A stretch of 64,000 bases of DNA from Cavia porcellus (Eukaryota; Chordata; Mammalia; Rodentia; Caviidae): assembly GCF_034190915.1 (NCBI RefSeq), contig NW_026947492.1, forward strand, positions 19,001,501-19,065,500, written 5' to 3'. The notes below the pieces were generated by a model. It searched no databases. It was not told where the DNA came from and worked only from the letters and a program-made list of their open reading frames with translations. The position numbers and the translations under genes were made by a program. The number at the start of each line of letters is the position of its first letter. Within the stretch, counting starts at the first letter, position 1. Positions 35,061 through 47,247 of the stretch are shown here, piece after piece.

Positions 35061-35791
35061 TACCTATTTTCTTCAGGGTTTATATCATGAACACATGTTT
35101 TGAACAATCCTTGCATGCCTCATATGAAGCCTATGTAGTCAGGATGTATGATCTTTTTGATGATTTGTCACATTCTATTTGTCGGTAACTTGCTAAGAAT
35201 TTTTGCATCTGTGTTCATTAGAAAAATTGGCCTATAGTTCTCTTTTTTGGTTGGATCCTTTTCTGATATGGGGATCAAGATGATGTTAGCTTCTGGGGCT
35301 GATTTTGGAAATACTCCTTCCCTGTCAGTTTCATTAAAAAGTTAGAGGCGTGTTGGTGTTAGATCTTCCCTGAAGTTTTTGTAGAATTTTACTATGAATT
35401 CTTTAGGTCTTGGGCTTTTCTTAGTTGATAGTTTTTAAATTTGTTCCTCATTTTTATTGCCTGTTACTGAATTGTTCAAGATTTTTAAATCGTCTTGGTT
35501 CAATTTTGACAATTCATTTGTATCTACAAATATATACATTTTTGAGTCCTCTAATTGTGAAGTAGTTGCTAATAGTTTTCTGGATTTTGGCAGTGTCCAC
35601 TGTGATTTCCTTTTTCACTTCTAATTGTATTAGTTTGTGTCTTTCCTTGTTTTGGTAAAATTGGCTAAGGTTTGCCTATTTTTTCTATCAAAGAACCAGT
35701 TTGTCAATTCATTGGTTCTTCTTCCTTTTTCCCTTCTCCCTTTTGTTCCTCTTCTCTCTCTCCCTCTTATCTCCATTTCTTCATTAATTTT

Positions 35792-35891
35792 TGCTCTGAT
35801 TTTTTTTGATACCAGTAATCAAACTCATGATGTTGGGTTTGCTAAGCAGGTGCTGTTATGTTGATCTATCTCCCTGGCCTTCTGCTCTGAT
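35792..35891 (-). repeat. ID-like SINE with 9-bp target duplication
   Basis: TGCTCTGAT at 35792-35800 and 35883-35891 flanks a diverged antisense ID-like copy. Confidence 0.8.
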
Positions 35892-37007
35892 CTTTAAATT
35901 TCCTTCCTTTTACGAGTTCTTGAGTTTGGATTATTCTTGTTTTTCTAACACCTTGAGATTTAGATAATTTGGATTCCTTGTAGTTTTCTATTTACCATTC
36001 TAAACTCTCCCTGCTTTCATTGTGTCCCATAAGTTCTGGTATATTGTACTGACATTATCATTTACTTCTAGGAATTGTCTCATTTCTTTCTTAGTTTCTT
36101 CTATAACCCATTATTGATTCAAGAATGTGTTGAAATTGCATATGTTTGCATAGTTCCTGTGGTTCATTTGCTACTGAATTCTAGTTTAATTGCATTGCAG
36201 TATAATAATATACAGGGTAAAATTTTGCTTCTTCTGTATTGGCTTGTGCATGTTTTTTTTCACTAGTATGTGGTCTATTTTGGAGAAAGTGCTGTGTGCA
36301 GGTTACAAGAGTGTATTCTATTGTTGACTGGAACACTGTATATATCTATTAAGTCATTTTTTGAAAGGTTTGGTTCAACTCTATTGAGTTTATTGATATT
36401 TTGTTTAGTTGATATATTTGTGATAGTGGGTCCCTCATTATGATAGTATTGAATTTATGGATCTTTTATGTCCATCAGAATTTGTTCTGTGAAGTTGGGT
36501 GTGCTATGGTTTGGTGCATATATGTTTGTAATTGTTACTTCTTCCTTTTGAGTAGTATGTTTGTATCATCCTTCTTTACCTCTTTTGATTAGCTTTGGTT
36601 TGAAATCTACTTTGTCTGAAAATAGGATCACTATCACTCATTTTTAGGTTCTTGTTGCATGAAGTTTATTTTTCCATCCTTTGATTTTTTTAGTCTATCA
36701 TTTCTTGTAGTAGTCATTGTGTTTCTTGTATACAGCATCCTTTTAGATTTTCTTTGTGATCCATTCTGCTAATCTGTGTCTTTTGATTAGCAAATTGAGT
36801 CTTTACATTGATAATTATAATTGATAGTTATTAACTTATTCCTGTCATTGTATTAATTTATTGTTGACTGTTTTTGCTTTTGTTTCCTTATACTTAATTG
36901 CTAACCTGCCAGGTGTATTCATATTATTGGACCTTTATCATTCTTAGCTTTCACTGTCTCTTCCTATGATGTCATTGAGAGTTTTTTGAAGTGTTGCTTT
37001 AGTGGTT

Positions 37008-37127
37008 ATGAATTTCTTTTTTTCCCTCCAAATCCATTTTATTCAAAGATAAAAAGAAAGGAAAAAAGAAGGAAAAGAAAAACAATTACAAAATTTCAAA
37101 ACACATCAATCAGGGATGAATTTCTTT
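37008..37127 (-). mobile_element. 96-bp L1 3'-end insertion with 12-bp target duplication
   Basis: ATGAATTTCTTT at 37008-37019 and 37116-37127 flanks a T tract and the L1 3' terminus (AATCCATTTTATTCAAAG, then AATTTCAAAACACATCAATC). On the - strand this ends in GAATAAAATGGATT and poly(A). It is a severely 5'-truncated young L1 within the older L1. Confidence 0.85.
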
Positions 37128-38559
37128 AGGCTTTTTGTATCATGGAAGTAATCTCCATCCATTTTGAAAGGTAAATTTGCAGCATGAATCAGTCTGGGTT
37201 GGAAATTGCGCAAACAGGTTTTTTTTTTTAAAATGCCCTTTCTGCTATCTTCTGATTGTTTTGCTAATTCCAATTGCTCTTTTATTCTTTTTTGCATCAT
37301 TTAGGAGCCATTGGATCCATTTTTCATGCTCCCTTGTTGTTTTTAAGGTATCTTGCATTACCCAATCACTGACCACACCCCTGTCCTCTAGGTCTTCACA
37401 CTGATTGCTTCTGCTACCTGTACTTTCAGTGATGTTTTTAATCTCTTGGATTGCTGCTTGGGATTTTCTTATAAACTCCTTGTTTATGTTGGGCATTCAT
37501 ATTCTGCATCTCTTTTTTTTTTTTTTTTTAGGACCACTAGCTGTTTATTAGTAAGTAAGTCTTCTCTAGACTTACTGATCATTTATTTGTTGTGTGATTA
37601 GTTATATCTTCTATAATTTCACCAAGCACGTTATACAACTGTCTTACCTCCATTGTTACCCTTTCAGATTTATCTGCTTTTAGTTTATGATTTACTCAGC
37701 TTCAATGCCCTGTACTGATTTGGGGAAGTTAAGAGTTTTTCGAGGCATTTTTTGCTTTGTCTTTTTATATTTTCTTTTTTGTTCGTTTACTTGTTTTTTT
37801 GTGCTGGGGTTTACAAATTCTTTGGCCCAGTGCCTGGAGAGTGACCACAGTACTGCTTATGATTCCCTGCCCCCAACAATGTAGGTATTGGCATGGAGAG
37901 AAAACCAATTGCCCTCCCACATATTCTTGTACTTTTTTATTCTTCTAATGCTAATAATAACTAACATTTATTGAATATAAGTTGAGTATAGATAGCTTAA
38001 ACATACCACTGGGTTAAATTTCTTCTTCAGGACTGCCTTTCAGACAGACGCACCAAACCTGGCTTTCCACAAGGGAATACGGCCCATGACCTTCGTGGGC
38101 CAAGCAGGACCTTCCAGGGATCCAGGATATCTTTAGCTCTCACCCTCTCAAAGCCTGTCTCTCAAGGTTTTCGCTCATTGAGTCTCTGTGGAAGAGAGTA
38201 TTCTTTCAGTCCTAAAGTACGACTCTCCTCCTTGGTGTTGATCTCTTTTTCAGTCAGGTTGTTCTGTTCATTGTCAACTCTGTTGCCTTGTGCTGTGGGG
38301 AACCCCAGGGGCTGAAGGCGGGCGTGCCATTCCTGGACCTTCCTCTTCTGCGTCTTCCTGGATCTGGTGCAGGGCCCAGTAGGCATTGGCATTGGCTGGC
38401 GCACCAGGTTCCTTTGTCTTCCTGTTGTTGTGGGCCCCAGTGGGTTTTCATTAACTCAGGACAAGGTGTGTGTTTCCAAGGGCCTCTTGGGCTGGGAGCA
38501 GAGCATTCACTTCCCTGGTCCTCCTCACATGTGTCACGGGCCGGGCACATGGCAGTGTC

Positions 38560-38825
38560 CTTGTTTTTTTGAGACAGGGTCTCACTGTGAAGTTTAGGCT
38601 GACCTTGAACCTCCTGTGTAGCCTAGGGTGGCCTCATATTCATGGTGATCTCATGCCTCGCCCTTCCAAGTTCTAAGATTTTAAGAGTGCCCCACTATTC
38701 CCGGACAACCTGAGAAGCTTAGTGACTTAGTAAGACTATGTCTCAGAATAAAACAGCTTTAAAAAGGATTGGGGATGCAGCTCAGTGTGAAGGCCCTTGT
38801 TCCCTGCCCAGTACCCACCCTCTAC
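38560..38825. repeat. B1-like SINE (-) and ID-like half (+)
   Basis: 38565-38705 is an antisense B1 (TTGAGACAGGGTCTCACTGT, GCCTAGGGTGGCCTCATATT). 38765-38820 resembles a diverged ID half in + orientation (GGATTGGGGATGCAGCTCAG). A second weak ID half lies at 39030-39075. Confidence 0.6.
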
Positions 38826-40029
38826 CAAAAGAGTTCTTTTTACTTCCATATATGTTTGACATTTTCCACATTTGAATTTAAGCTTTTAATTGAATGTTTA
38901 GAAAAGTTACCTAATCTGATCCTACCTTTCTCTCTCTACAAAGCCTTCTTTTGTCTAATCCAGGGCAGGCAACTTAGTGACTTAGTGAGACCTTGTCTCA
39001 TAATAATATATGAAATGAAAAGGGTCAAGGATGTGACTCACTGCAAAGCTCTGGGTTCAATCCCTGGGACTGAAAGGAAAAATCCTTTCATAGTGCGGGT
39101 GTATATTTATTATGTATGTTATATATGTTTTATATATATATGTATATATATATAAAATATTCATGGTCTGCTGGAACACTAATAGTATTAGACATCTTAC
39201 TGTTTTTTCTGAGTGTTCATTTCATTTTTAGAATACTTGTGGTTATTATGACATTTTTTTAAATATATTGAGTCAAAATTTTTTCTCTATAATTTTTATA
39301 TATTTGATTTAGTTTTGCCTTCTCAAGTAATAGAAAAACTAAAATATTTAAGAGCAGTTCAGGTCTTTAGTTGTAGTTAATCATTTTTCTGTTTCTGGAT
39401 TTCTACATGCCTAATTCTTTGGTTGATTTCTTCTAAATGCTGTTTAGTTTTTTTTTTTTTCAAATATGACTCCAAGAACTGAACACAATACTGTTGCAGA
39501 TGTGATTTGTCTAGGATTGCTCATATTCTGTATCCCTACCTAACCTTGTACCTAAAAGTACTTGGTATTACCTACTGGTGCAAAGATCAAATATGGTTAG
39601 GCACCTGAATTTAGGAACCAGACACATGGAAAAAAATTTCAGTTTTATGATCATATAAAAATATGTGGTATAACCTACTGACTCTAAGATCAAACAAGAT
39701 TAGATACCTAAAGTTAGAAACCAGAATCATAGAAATTTCAATTTTATGGCCTTATAAAGTAGAAACAGCTCCTTCTTGTGTTAGGAAGATATTTATCTTT
39801 AGGGATTGAGTTTCTATGATGCGTGATCACCTCATTTTGGCAGTTATTGAAGAACAACTTCTATTTGTTTTATTCTTATCATATAATAATAGTGTATAGA
39901 TTATTCAGTTCACCACTGTTTCTTTTCTAGCATGGTTTATCTCGGCTTTTTGTTTCTCACTGAACCTTTTACTACCTTATTTTTAATTCACTCATTACAA
40001 TGTCAATTTTCCAGGTTTTTGCATAATTT

Positions 40030-41105
40030 TTTTCCAGTTCTGAGGATTGAATCCAGGACCTCACACATCATAGGCAACACTCTATCACTGATCTACATCC
40101 CTAATCCTGAAGCTTTTTAGTAGTGTGGAAATAATTACTTTTTATAATTGCGTAAAGGTTTAAGTGATGTAAAATAACCTACTAAATTTTCTGTAATCTC
40201 CTATTGAAGGAAGTAGTGTTATAGTTCAGCTGTGTGGGCTATAAGACTTCAGGCTAACCCAAACAATGGGAAAGTTTAAGAATATACCGGGGATAATAAA
40301 GGCCAAGTCATAATTTCATCCAAAGCTTAACTCCCTTTAAGTCTGCAATTTGAGTGTTTCTGGATATAGGGGAGCGTCAGCGGTGGCATCTTTGATCTTT
40401 ATGCTGCTATTTAAACATTAACTTGATGGAATCAGTTGCTTTCATAGGGTGACCAGCCTTCTTTGTTTGCCCAGGATGGAGGTATTTCTCAGGACAGGAG
40501 TCTAGTGCCTAAACTGAGTAGCCAGCAAGTGAGAGAATAAGGATGGCAGGTAGGGCAAGGACGGGCTGACTGGCCTGGTGTTTTTGATACCTACTTTCAA
40601 GGCTGGTTATTTTCCATCTAGGTCTTACTTTGGGGAAAACATTGTGCTTCTGACTCAGCCTCCTGAGTATCTGGGATTACAGGCCTATGCCACTGTTTGC
40701 AGTTTAGTTATTTATTGCATTTCACAAGTGGTGTTAGATCACCATGACAGTAGAATAGGGGAAGTTCTATAGATATTAGGTCTTTTCTGTAGTCTTTTCT
40801 TATTACACTACTTAGTATTATTGTTCCATTTATATAGTTACATATAAATTCCATCCTTTTTATCCCTAATTAAAATTACATGAACAAAGTATAAAGAACT
40901 GAACGATATAGAACAATAATAGTGTTTGGAGATACTTAAATTTGTCACGTTTGTTGCTTTTGGTTTTCTGAAACAGAGTTTTTCTGTATAGTTCAGACTA
41001 GCTCTGAACTCACTGTGTAGCCCTGGCTGGGCTCAAACTCACAAGGATTCTTTAGCTTCAGCTTCTTGAGTGCTAGAAGTGCAGACATGTGCCACCACAC
41101 CTGGC
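40030..41105 (-). repeat. Scattered ID-like and B1-like SINEs
   Basis: 40030-40110 is an antisense ID-like copy (TTCTGAGGATTGAATCCAGG). 40645-40700 is a B1 remnant (CTGGGATTACAGGCCTATGC). 40965-41105 is an antisense B1 with the internal duplication (ACAGAGTTTTTCTGTATAGT ... ATGTGCCACCACACCTGGC). Confidence 0.7.
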
Positions 41106-41319
41106 TAAAAACTTTTTTAATATGATCTACTTTTAGATTTTAATATATGACAGTTTTTTGTGTTACGATAGTCCTTTATGTCATAGCTATATGTAGAAAA
41201 CATTGCATCAAGATTTGTATTTATTTGATACACTTCTAGGAAGCCCCCGTTTTAGTCAACTAAATCTAGGGAGTAGGTTGCCAAAGGATGTCCCTCTATT
41301 AGGTATTGTGGGAGTTACT

Positions 41320-41402
41320 TTTTTTTGGTGGTATCAGGGATTGAACTTACAATCTCACATTTGCCAATCAGGCACTTATGCCATTGAGCTAAACCCCCAG
41401 CC
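41320..41402 (-). repeat. ID-like SINE
   Basis: T tract, GGTATCAGGGATTGAACTTA, GCCATTGAGCTAAACCCCCA. Confidence 0.85.
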
Positions 41403-41706
41403 AGGAGTGACATTTTCTTTAGAAGACATTTTGATTGGTACATCTGGAATATCATTTCTAAGGGTCAGTATGACTGAAGGTTTATGAACAATGTTTTTTT
41501 TTCTTCTGAGTAGAAGAAAATTTAGGCTTGTGTTCTCTAGAATATTCTTAAAGTCTGATATAGTATGTATATTTACATATGCAATATAAGGCCCAAGATA
41601 TGGCCATATACTTTTATTGTATATGAAGAGGTAACTTTGTAAGGGAAATTGTCATGGATTTGTTTTTCTTTTTCACATTTCTATTTTTATCACGATCATA
41701 TATGTA

Positions 41707-41800
41707 CTGGCCAGGGATATAGCTCAGTGACACAGTTGGCTGCCTGGCAAGTGCAAGATTGTGAGTTCGATTCCTGATACAAAAAAAAAAAAAAAAAGCA
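41707..41800 (+). repeat. ID-like SINE
   Basis: CTGGCCAGGGATATAGCTCAG, CTGCCTGGCAAGTGCAAG, GAGTTCGATTCCTGATAC and an A tail. Confidence 0.9.
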
Positions 41801-42189
41801 AAAACGAACAAACAAAAAACCAAAACAAAGATCATAGTTGTACATACTTTAACACATGAATAGATGTATGCAGGGTGGAGGGAAGGAGGGAAATTGAGAA
41901 GTATCAGGTACATGTGCAAGTTTCCTACAATGAATGCAGTCATAAAAAATTTTTAAAAAACAAGTAGATGTGTACAGTGTTTATAATTTAAAAAAAAAAA
42001 AGGCTTTGCAGATTTCCTTATTTTTTCCTCCTCAAAAAGACTATTTGAATTTTATAGTTTTATCTTTTATTAACACATTTCTAAGCAATATGCTCGTAGT
42101 GCTCCTTCTTGATTTTTAAAACTTTAAAAAAAAACATTTGTATTGATGTGCCATGAGATAAATATATAGCCTTGTCTTGCTCTTTTTTT

Positions 42190-42625
42190 TTTTTTTTTTG
42201 AGATATGATTTTGCTGTGTAGTTTAGGCTGGCCTTGAGCTCAGCCTCTTCAGTACTGGGATTACGGGTATGTACCACCACACTCAGCTCTTACATTTCTT
42301 TTTATTTTCATTGGTACATGTTTGCCATACATAATCATTACTCATGTGAGTTGGTACATGCACATCATTATTTTTCATTTGCTAGGTTTTCTATGCAGTT
42401 ATTAGTAATTCATGGTCATCAGGGAATTTTTAAGTTTTGGTCAGAGTTTTAGTAATAATGATTAAAACTATAAAAGAATATCTAAACCAGGTGTGGTATT
42501 GTATGCCTGTTAATCCCAGCACTCAGGAAGCAGGGAGATCACTATGAGTTCAAGGGCAGCCTAGGCTACAAAGTGAGTTCAAGGCCAGCCTGAACTAAAT
42601 AGTGACACTTTGTCTCGAAAGAAAG
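42190..42625. repeat. B1-like SINEs, inverted pair
   Basis: 42190-42292 is an antisense B1 lacking part of its middle (TTGAGATATGATTTTGCTGT, GGGTATGTACCACCACACTC). 42487-42625 is a sense B1 with the internal duplication (CCAGGTGTGGTATTGTATGC). Confidence 0.8.
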
Positions 42626-42751
42626 AAAAGGAATAAGATTCTAGTATAAAAGACTTAATAAAATTTTATATTTTGAGTATTCATACACATATAACACATG
42701 CACATTTATAAATGTACTTTTTTTTTGCAGTATTGGTGATTGCACCTAGAG

Positions 42752-44483
42752 CAGTGATCGTAAACCCTTTAGAGACCAAGCATCAAAAAGTACTTGAACC
42801 TGTCAAAACTTAAGACAACAAGCTATGATGTAATTCACCATTTTTGTGACCTCATCTAATTTTTTGCTGCTTTCTCTGGCACTAAGAGCTTCTTGATGTA
42901 CAATACATAGAAACTGAATGGGTGTTTTGCTTCTTTAATAACAAAGACTGCATGAAAACAAATGTCGCCCCCACATGCGTGGTGCCCTGTCACTCGTAAT
43001 TGAAACCACTTTTTCTGGTCTCTATCTTGTGACAAAAAGCCTCCATCACAGCACTGTAGATATCTAATCTTTGTTTTGTTCCAGGCAAAGATACCAATTT
43101 CACCAGTTCTGTCATGATGTCAACTAGGATAACAGAAATTTACTGCTAGCTTTGTGTGATTATTTATATCTGTGCTTTCATCCAAGCACAAGGTATTAAC
43201 AGTGACTACCTTTTGAAGTCAGTGGTTAATTGCTGACTAATATTACTTGCTATGCACAAGACCTGAGCTTTAATAGTGTTTCTGCTAAGTGGCATCTCAG
43301 AAATCTGTTGCATAATTTTATTCTTGTTTGGAAAATCATGAAAAAGGGAATTGCTCCCAGATAACATAGCCATTCTGATAAAATCCCTATCAGAGAGGGT
43401 CTTATTATGTTTTGCTATGCACAGTGAAATTTGAAAGCTGACGGCTGTCAGATGATTTGTTTTAGAAAGACAGTTACAAAAACTAAGAATGGTATTTTCT
43501 CAGTTTCCCTTTAAGAACACTTTTCTTTCAGCTTCACCAAGTTTGGCAACACTCTTGTGGCTGATGTCAAAGTGCTGCCTGACACTTGGTGTGCAACACA
43601 GGATTCCTTCACTACAAAATGCATACGCTTTCCTGTTGTCTGACTCAGTATAGGCCTCTTGGAATGATCTTGCACTATTTGTTTTTGGGCTTGCTTTCTT
43701 TGCAGTAGTCATTTCTTGGTATTCAAAACTTGTAGTCTACAAAATTTAAAAAAAATGAAGCGCCCAATATAAATCTGTCCTATCAGTTATTGTAAAAAAT
43801 TGGATATTCCCTGAATCAGCAGTCTGTGGCAGTGATTCTCAGCTGGAGTTCCTCTTAACTTTGATGGCCACCAGTGTAAGGGAACACTGTTCCACTAACC
43901 AGCTTTTGGCTTGCTCTAAAAGAGGCATCTGAGTGCATTTCTTACCTTTTGAGGGCTTCTGCTAAAATCACAACCAGTTCAAGCAAATATATATATCCTT
44001 GCTCTTATTAAACAAGCAAATATATATATCCTTGCTCTTCACAAACAACTAAATATAATGCTGCAGATTCAAACATGACAGTCGAACAGCACAACATTAA
44101 AAGAATCTCAGTCTCTTAACTAGAACATCTCTTTGCTAACTCTTAGATATTAAATTTCAGTTTTTCATGAGAAAACTCAAAGCTAAAATCTTATTATTAA
44201 AAACAAATGTATTAAAACACACTTCCAGCTCAAGCAAATACATATATATATGATTGACAGCACAGTGACTGGCTGTGTCCAAGTTCAGATGGGGCACAGC
44301 TAATGAGTCCTGGCTCTTAATTTCATTGTCTGGCACTGTTGCTCCTCTTTGAGCATGCACATGGCCTGAATGAACACTCTGTGGCCTCGATGGTGCTCGG
44401 CTGCTGGGGTGACTTGACTCGTGCTGACACGGAGGGCTCTGCGTGCCTGCGACAGCACGTGTGCCATAGATTCCCCACCACTG
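42752..44483 (-). mobile_element. hAT DNA transposon, 1,732 bp, perfect 8-bp target duplication
   Basis: ACCTAGAG is present on both sides (42744-42751 and 44484-44491). The element has termini CAGTGATCGTAAACC and (reading inward from the right end) CAGTGGTGGGGAATC, as in mammalian Charlie-type hAT elements. Between them, on the - strand, is a decayed transposase. The copy is too long to be a typical short non-autonomous derivative. A 28-bp direct repeat (ACAAGCAAATATATATATCC core) lies at about 43981-44040 inside. Confidence 0.85.
42790..43712 (-). pseudogene. Decayed hAT transposase (BED-finger/ZBED type)
   Basis: A 70-codon frame (43500-43712) opens MTTAKKASPKTNSARSFQEA. It continues into a BED-zinc-finger-like end (VRQHFDISHKSVAKLGEAER) in which the His pair resembles that of ZBED and GTF2IRD2-type domesticated transposases. 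Downstream on the - strand, with stops between, come the hAT catalytic-core words VSITSDRAPRMWG (family T-D-G-A-P-x-M) and CIVHQEALSA (family H-x-x-A-L), then TKMVNYIIA and a short region before the left end. So a full-length transposase is represented, but stops and frameshifts disable it. Confidence 0.8.
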
Positions 44484-44704
44484 ACCTAGAGTCTTGATAC
44501 TGAGCATTCTTTTTTGAGGCAGGGTCTCACTAAGTTGGTAAGTTGCTCAGGCTGGCATGAACTTTCAGTCATCCTGCATCAGCCTCCCAGAGGGCAGGGA
44601 TTATACATGGGACCATGCATGCACATACATATAAATATATACATATAGATATGTATGTACACATGCAAATGCATATATACACACACACACTATACAGTCT
44701 CATA

Positions 44705-44868
44705 TACTTTTTTTTGTCTTTGGGACAGTGTCTTGCTATGTAATTCAAACTGGTCTTAAACTTCCTTTGTAGCTCAGGCTGATTTCAAACTTGCAACGAT
44801 CCCCCTGCCTCAGCTCCTCAAGTACTGGGATTACAGGCGTGCACCACCATGCCCGGCTGTCATATACA
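44705..44868 (-). repeat. B1-like SINE, well preserved
   Basis: GTCTTTGGGACAGTGTCTTG, internal duplication, CCCCCTGCCTCAGCTCCTCA, GGCGTGCACCACCATGCCCG. Confidence 0.9.
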
Positions 44869-45099
44869 TTTATCATGAACTTGTCTTACAGTAAGAGAAG
44901 TGTACTTATATACTTGTTCATTCTGATTATCACATAATTTTATAATAGTAATATCCCTGTGCTTTCGGTGTTTTAATTCTTGCTTATTAATACTAAAATT
45001 GGTTCTTGTTTTGAATTGTGTTTCTGGTATCTGTTATAAGTAGTAAATATAGACACTAAATATAGTGTCTATTATGGTAGTAAATATAGTAAATGTATT

Positions 45100-45450
45100 G
45101 GCTTAAAATGATGTAAATAAATCATTTCACATTTCTGGCGGTGAGAAGCCCAAAATTAGTTTCATTGAATCAAAATCAAGATGTCAGTATCGCCATGATC
45201 TCTCCAGAGGTTTTAGAGGAAAATGGTTTTTTGACTTTAGCAGCTTTTTGTGTCTGCTGACATTCCTTCATCTGTTGCCACAATGCATTGATTTTTGCCT
45301 GCATCCTCACATCGCCTGCTCTGTCTGTGTTGATTCTCTCTCTTAGAAGGGCATTTATTGTTTTTCTGGCGAATCCAGAATTATCTCACCTCAATTTCCT
45401 TAAATTAATCACATCTTACAAAGGTTCCTTTTCCTTATAAAGTAACATTT
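45100..45450. repeat. Old mammalian interspersed repeat, class uncertain
   Basis: Words such as GGTGAGAAGCCCAAAATTAG, CATTCCTTCATCTGTTGCC and CATCCTCACATCGCCTGCTC follow a common old mammalian repeat of the LTR/MLT type. I cannot name the subfamily. Confidence 0.4.
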
Positions 45451-45555
45451 TCAGGATGTAGTGATCAGGGTCTGGTGTGTTTGGGAGGCCACTTTTCAGC
45501 CTGCTGTAGTCTTCATTACCAGGTCACTGAAAGGCCCTTTTCAAAGTTCAGGTTT

Positions 45556-45559
45556 GGTG

Positions 45560-45590
<31 letters not shown>

Positions 45591-45692
45591 GGTCTTTTTC
45601 CTTTTTATCGGTACCAGGGATCGAACTCACAACTGCCTGCTTGCAAGGCAGGCGCTTATGCTGTTGAGCTAAATCCCCAGCCCCGGTGCAGA
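45556..45692 (-). repeat. Young ID-like SINE with 8-bp target duplication
   Basis: GGTGCAGA at 45556-45563 and 45685-45692 flanks a near-consensus antisense copy with a T tract, the ATCGGTACCAGGGATCGAAC end and GAGCTAAATCCCCAGCCCC. Confidence 0.93.
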
Positions 45693-46577
45693 AGAGAAAC
45701 AGTAGAAACATAATACGTATTCTGACTGCTGGACCAGTTGAAATAGCTTTCACTATAATCACTGTGACTCTTAACGTTAGGACTAGATGGAAAATGTAGA
45801 TGCTGAGCCTTCATTTTAAGTTCGTTACGGTGGAGCTTTTGAGTTCTAGTTCATGTGATGTGGGGGTATTAACACTTCCCACAGTTGGCAATATTGGCAG
45901 TAATAAAGGCAGGCACAGTCAAGGCTCTGTTTTTCTTTTTACAACTCATATATTTCCTTTTACATTGCGAATAATTCTGTTTTGATCCTTTACTCTTCAA
46001 CTGACCAAATCTAGAGGTCCTTTTCTTGGTAGAACATAGTCTGTGACTAGTTGTGTAAATCTCTAAAGGCAAGGACTAAGCAAATGGCATACTCTGAAAA
46101 AACTGGGTTGGTGGTTGAGGCTTTTTCTTTAATTTCTAGTGTGTTATTAAGTCATAAAGTATCCAGTCATATCTGAAAGTTATAGCAATATTTTCCCTCA
46201 AGGGAAACTGGATATCATTAAAATTTTGACAAATAGGTAGACCTGGCCCTGGCTCTGACATTATTTCTCCAACTGTGCGGTGATAGCTTGCCCTCTACCT
46301 GACGCAGTGCTTATCCTAAAAAATGGTGTGTGGCTTATTTCTTTCTTTTCCCCAAATAAGACATAAGTTGCAGATTTGAGAGATACAAAATAGGTTGTGC
46401 TCCTCTGAATAACAAATCAAAATAAGTCTATATAGAAGTTACTAGATAGAGATAAAGAAAAAACACAAACAAGTTGGAATTTATTTATTTTTTTATTATG
46501 TTTGTGTTCTAAGTTAACTTAGGAAGGCTTCCTGAAGGGAGGGAGATCTGAAAAGAGACTTTGTGTAACTGAAGTGT

Positions 46578-46664
46578 TCTTTTTTCTTTTTTGCTACTGG
46601 AAATCAAACTCAGCCTTGCACTTGCCAGGCAGGTGCTATGCCACTGAACTACATCTTTAGTTCT
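46578..46664 (-). repeat. ID-like SINE, diverged
   Basis: TTTTTTGCTACTGGAAATCA, CTTGCCAGGCAGGTGCTATG, CCACTGAACTACATCTTTAG. Confidence 0.75.
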
Positions 46665-47133
46665 GTAATTTTCAAATCCTGGGATTGAAGGGATTCATGT
46701 AAATGAGGAAAAGAAAAGTTGGAGGGGAACTAGAAATAGACTTTTCTAGAGCAGAGTGATGAAAACCATTTAAGCATGTAAGCACCAGGTGAAGAAAAAA
46801 CTTGAAAAGATGAATAAAATGTTAAGGACTATGGCTGTTTAATAAATTCAAATGTATTAATTTAGACATTAAGTTCTGTATATACTTAACATTGACTATA
46901 CATTTAAAAATTGATTTAATAGTCCTTAAATCAAGTTTTCAGTTATCTTAGAATAACTGTAATCATGTCATTAAACACTATCAGCAGATCAAAGTTTGCT
47001 TACAAGTAAGCCTCTTGTCTTAGGCCTGGCATTTTTTAATAATAGGAACTTGTTTTCCTGTTGGAACACTTAGTACTCTTGATATTAAGACTTTACCCTG
47101 TTTTGTTTTCTTTTCTCCCCCTTTCCATGGTAG

Positions 47134-47247
47134 CTTAGTCAGACCATGAAACTGGCACGTCACCGGCTGGCATCCTTTAAAACTGGGAGTGGAAAAATGG
47201 CAGTAGTGTTGCCAAAGGATAAAAGGAAAGCCTCACTCATCCAGGAG
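47134..47247 (+). CDS. CCDC15: CCDC15 coding exon 4
   Basis: Acceptor CCATGGTAG at 47132-47133, donor GAG|GTAAGT at 47248; 114 nt, 38 codons, phase 0/0. The peptide starts LSQTMKLARHRLASFKTG and ends KDKRKASLIQE. The segment L-S-x-T-M-K-x-A-R-H-R-L-A-S-F-K-T is a conserved family motif as I recall it, continuing the helix begun by QQQAQA at the end of coding exon 3. The following intron is only 189 bp, in contrast to the 17.9-kb one before it. Confidence 0.93.

Larger units (their letters stand above)
32515..38560 (-). mobile_element. Near-complete decayed L1 with several nested insertions
   Basis: Read on the - strand: a GC-richer 5' untranslated part (about 38050-38550), ORF1-like sequence (about 36960-37500; a frame at 37245-37496 has the Lys/Glu-rich ORF1 coiled-coil flavour), ORF2 (about 33300-36900, endonuclease side on the right, C-terminal side on the left) and a 3' UTR with a (TG)n at 32838-32859 ending in a T tract at 32515. 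Nested in it are ID-like SINEs at 33886-33980, 34474-34580 and 35801-35881, a B1 at 34932-35060 and a short L1 3' end at 37020-37115. All frames are broken. Confidence 0.75.
42721..44625 (-). repeat. B1-dID dimer SINE, target of the hAT insertion
   Basis: If 42752-44491 is removed, the flanks join as a T tract, GCAGTATTGGTGATTGCACC, TAGAGTCTTGATACTGAGCA and then TTTTTTGAGGCAGGGTCTC. This is an antisense ID half followed by an antisense B1 half (44512-44620). The ID half is diverged. Confidence 0.55.
29253..47133 (+). other. CCDC15: CCDC15 large intron (17.9 kb)
   Basis: Filled with mobile elements: an L1 remnant (29350-30240), L1 fragments near 30970-31110, a B1-ID dimer (31749-31925), a long - strand L1 (32515-38560), B1 and ID copies, the hAT element (42752-44483), an unclassified old repeat (45100-45450) and further ID copies. 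Unique spacers (for example 39170-39900, 40130-40580 and 46690-47100) show no exon with splice signals and family resemblance. Confidence 0.75.
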
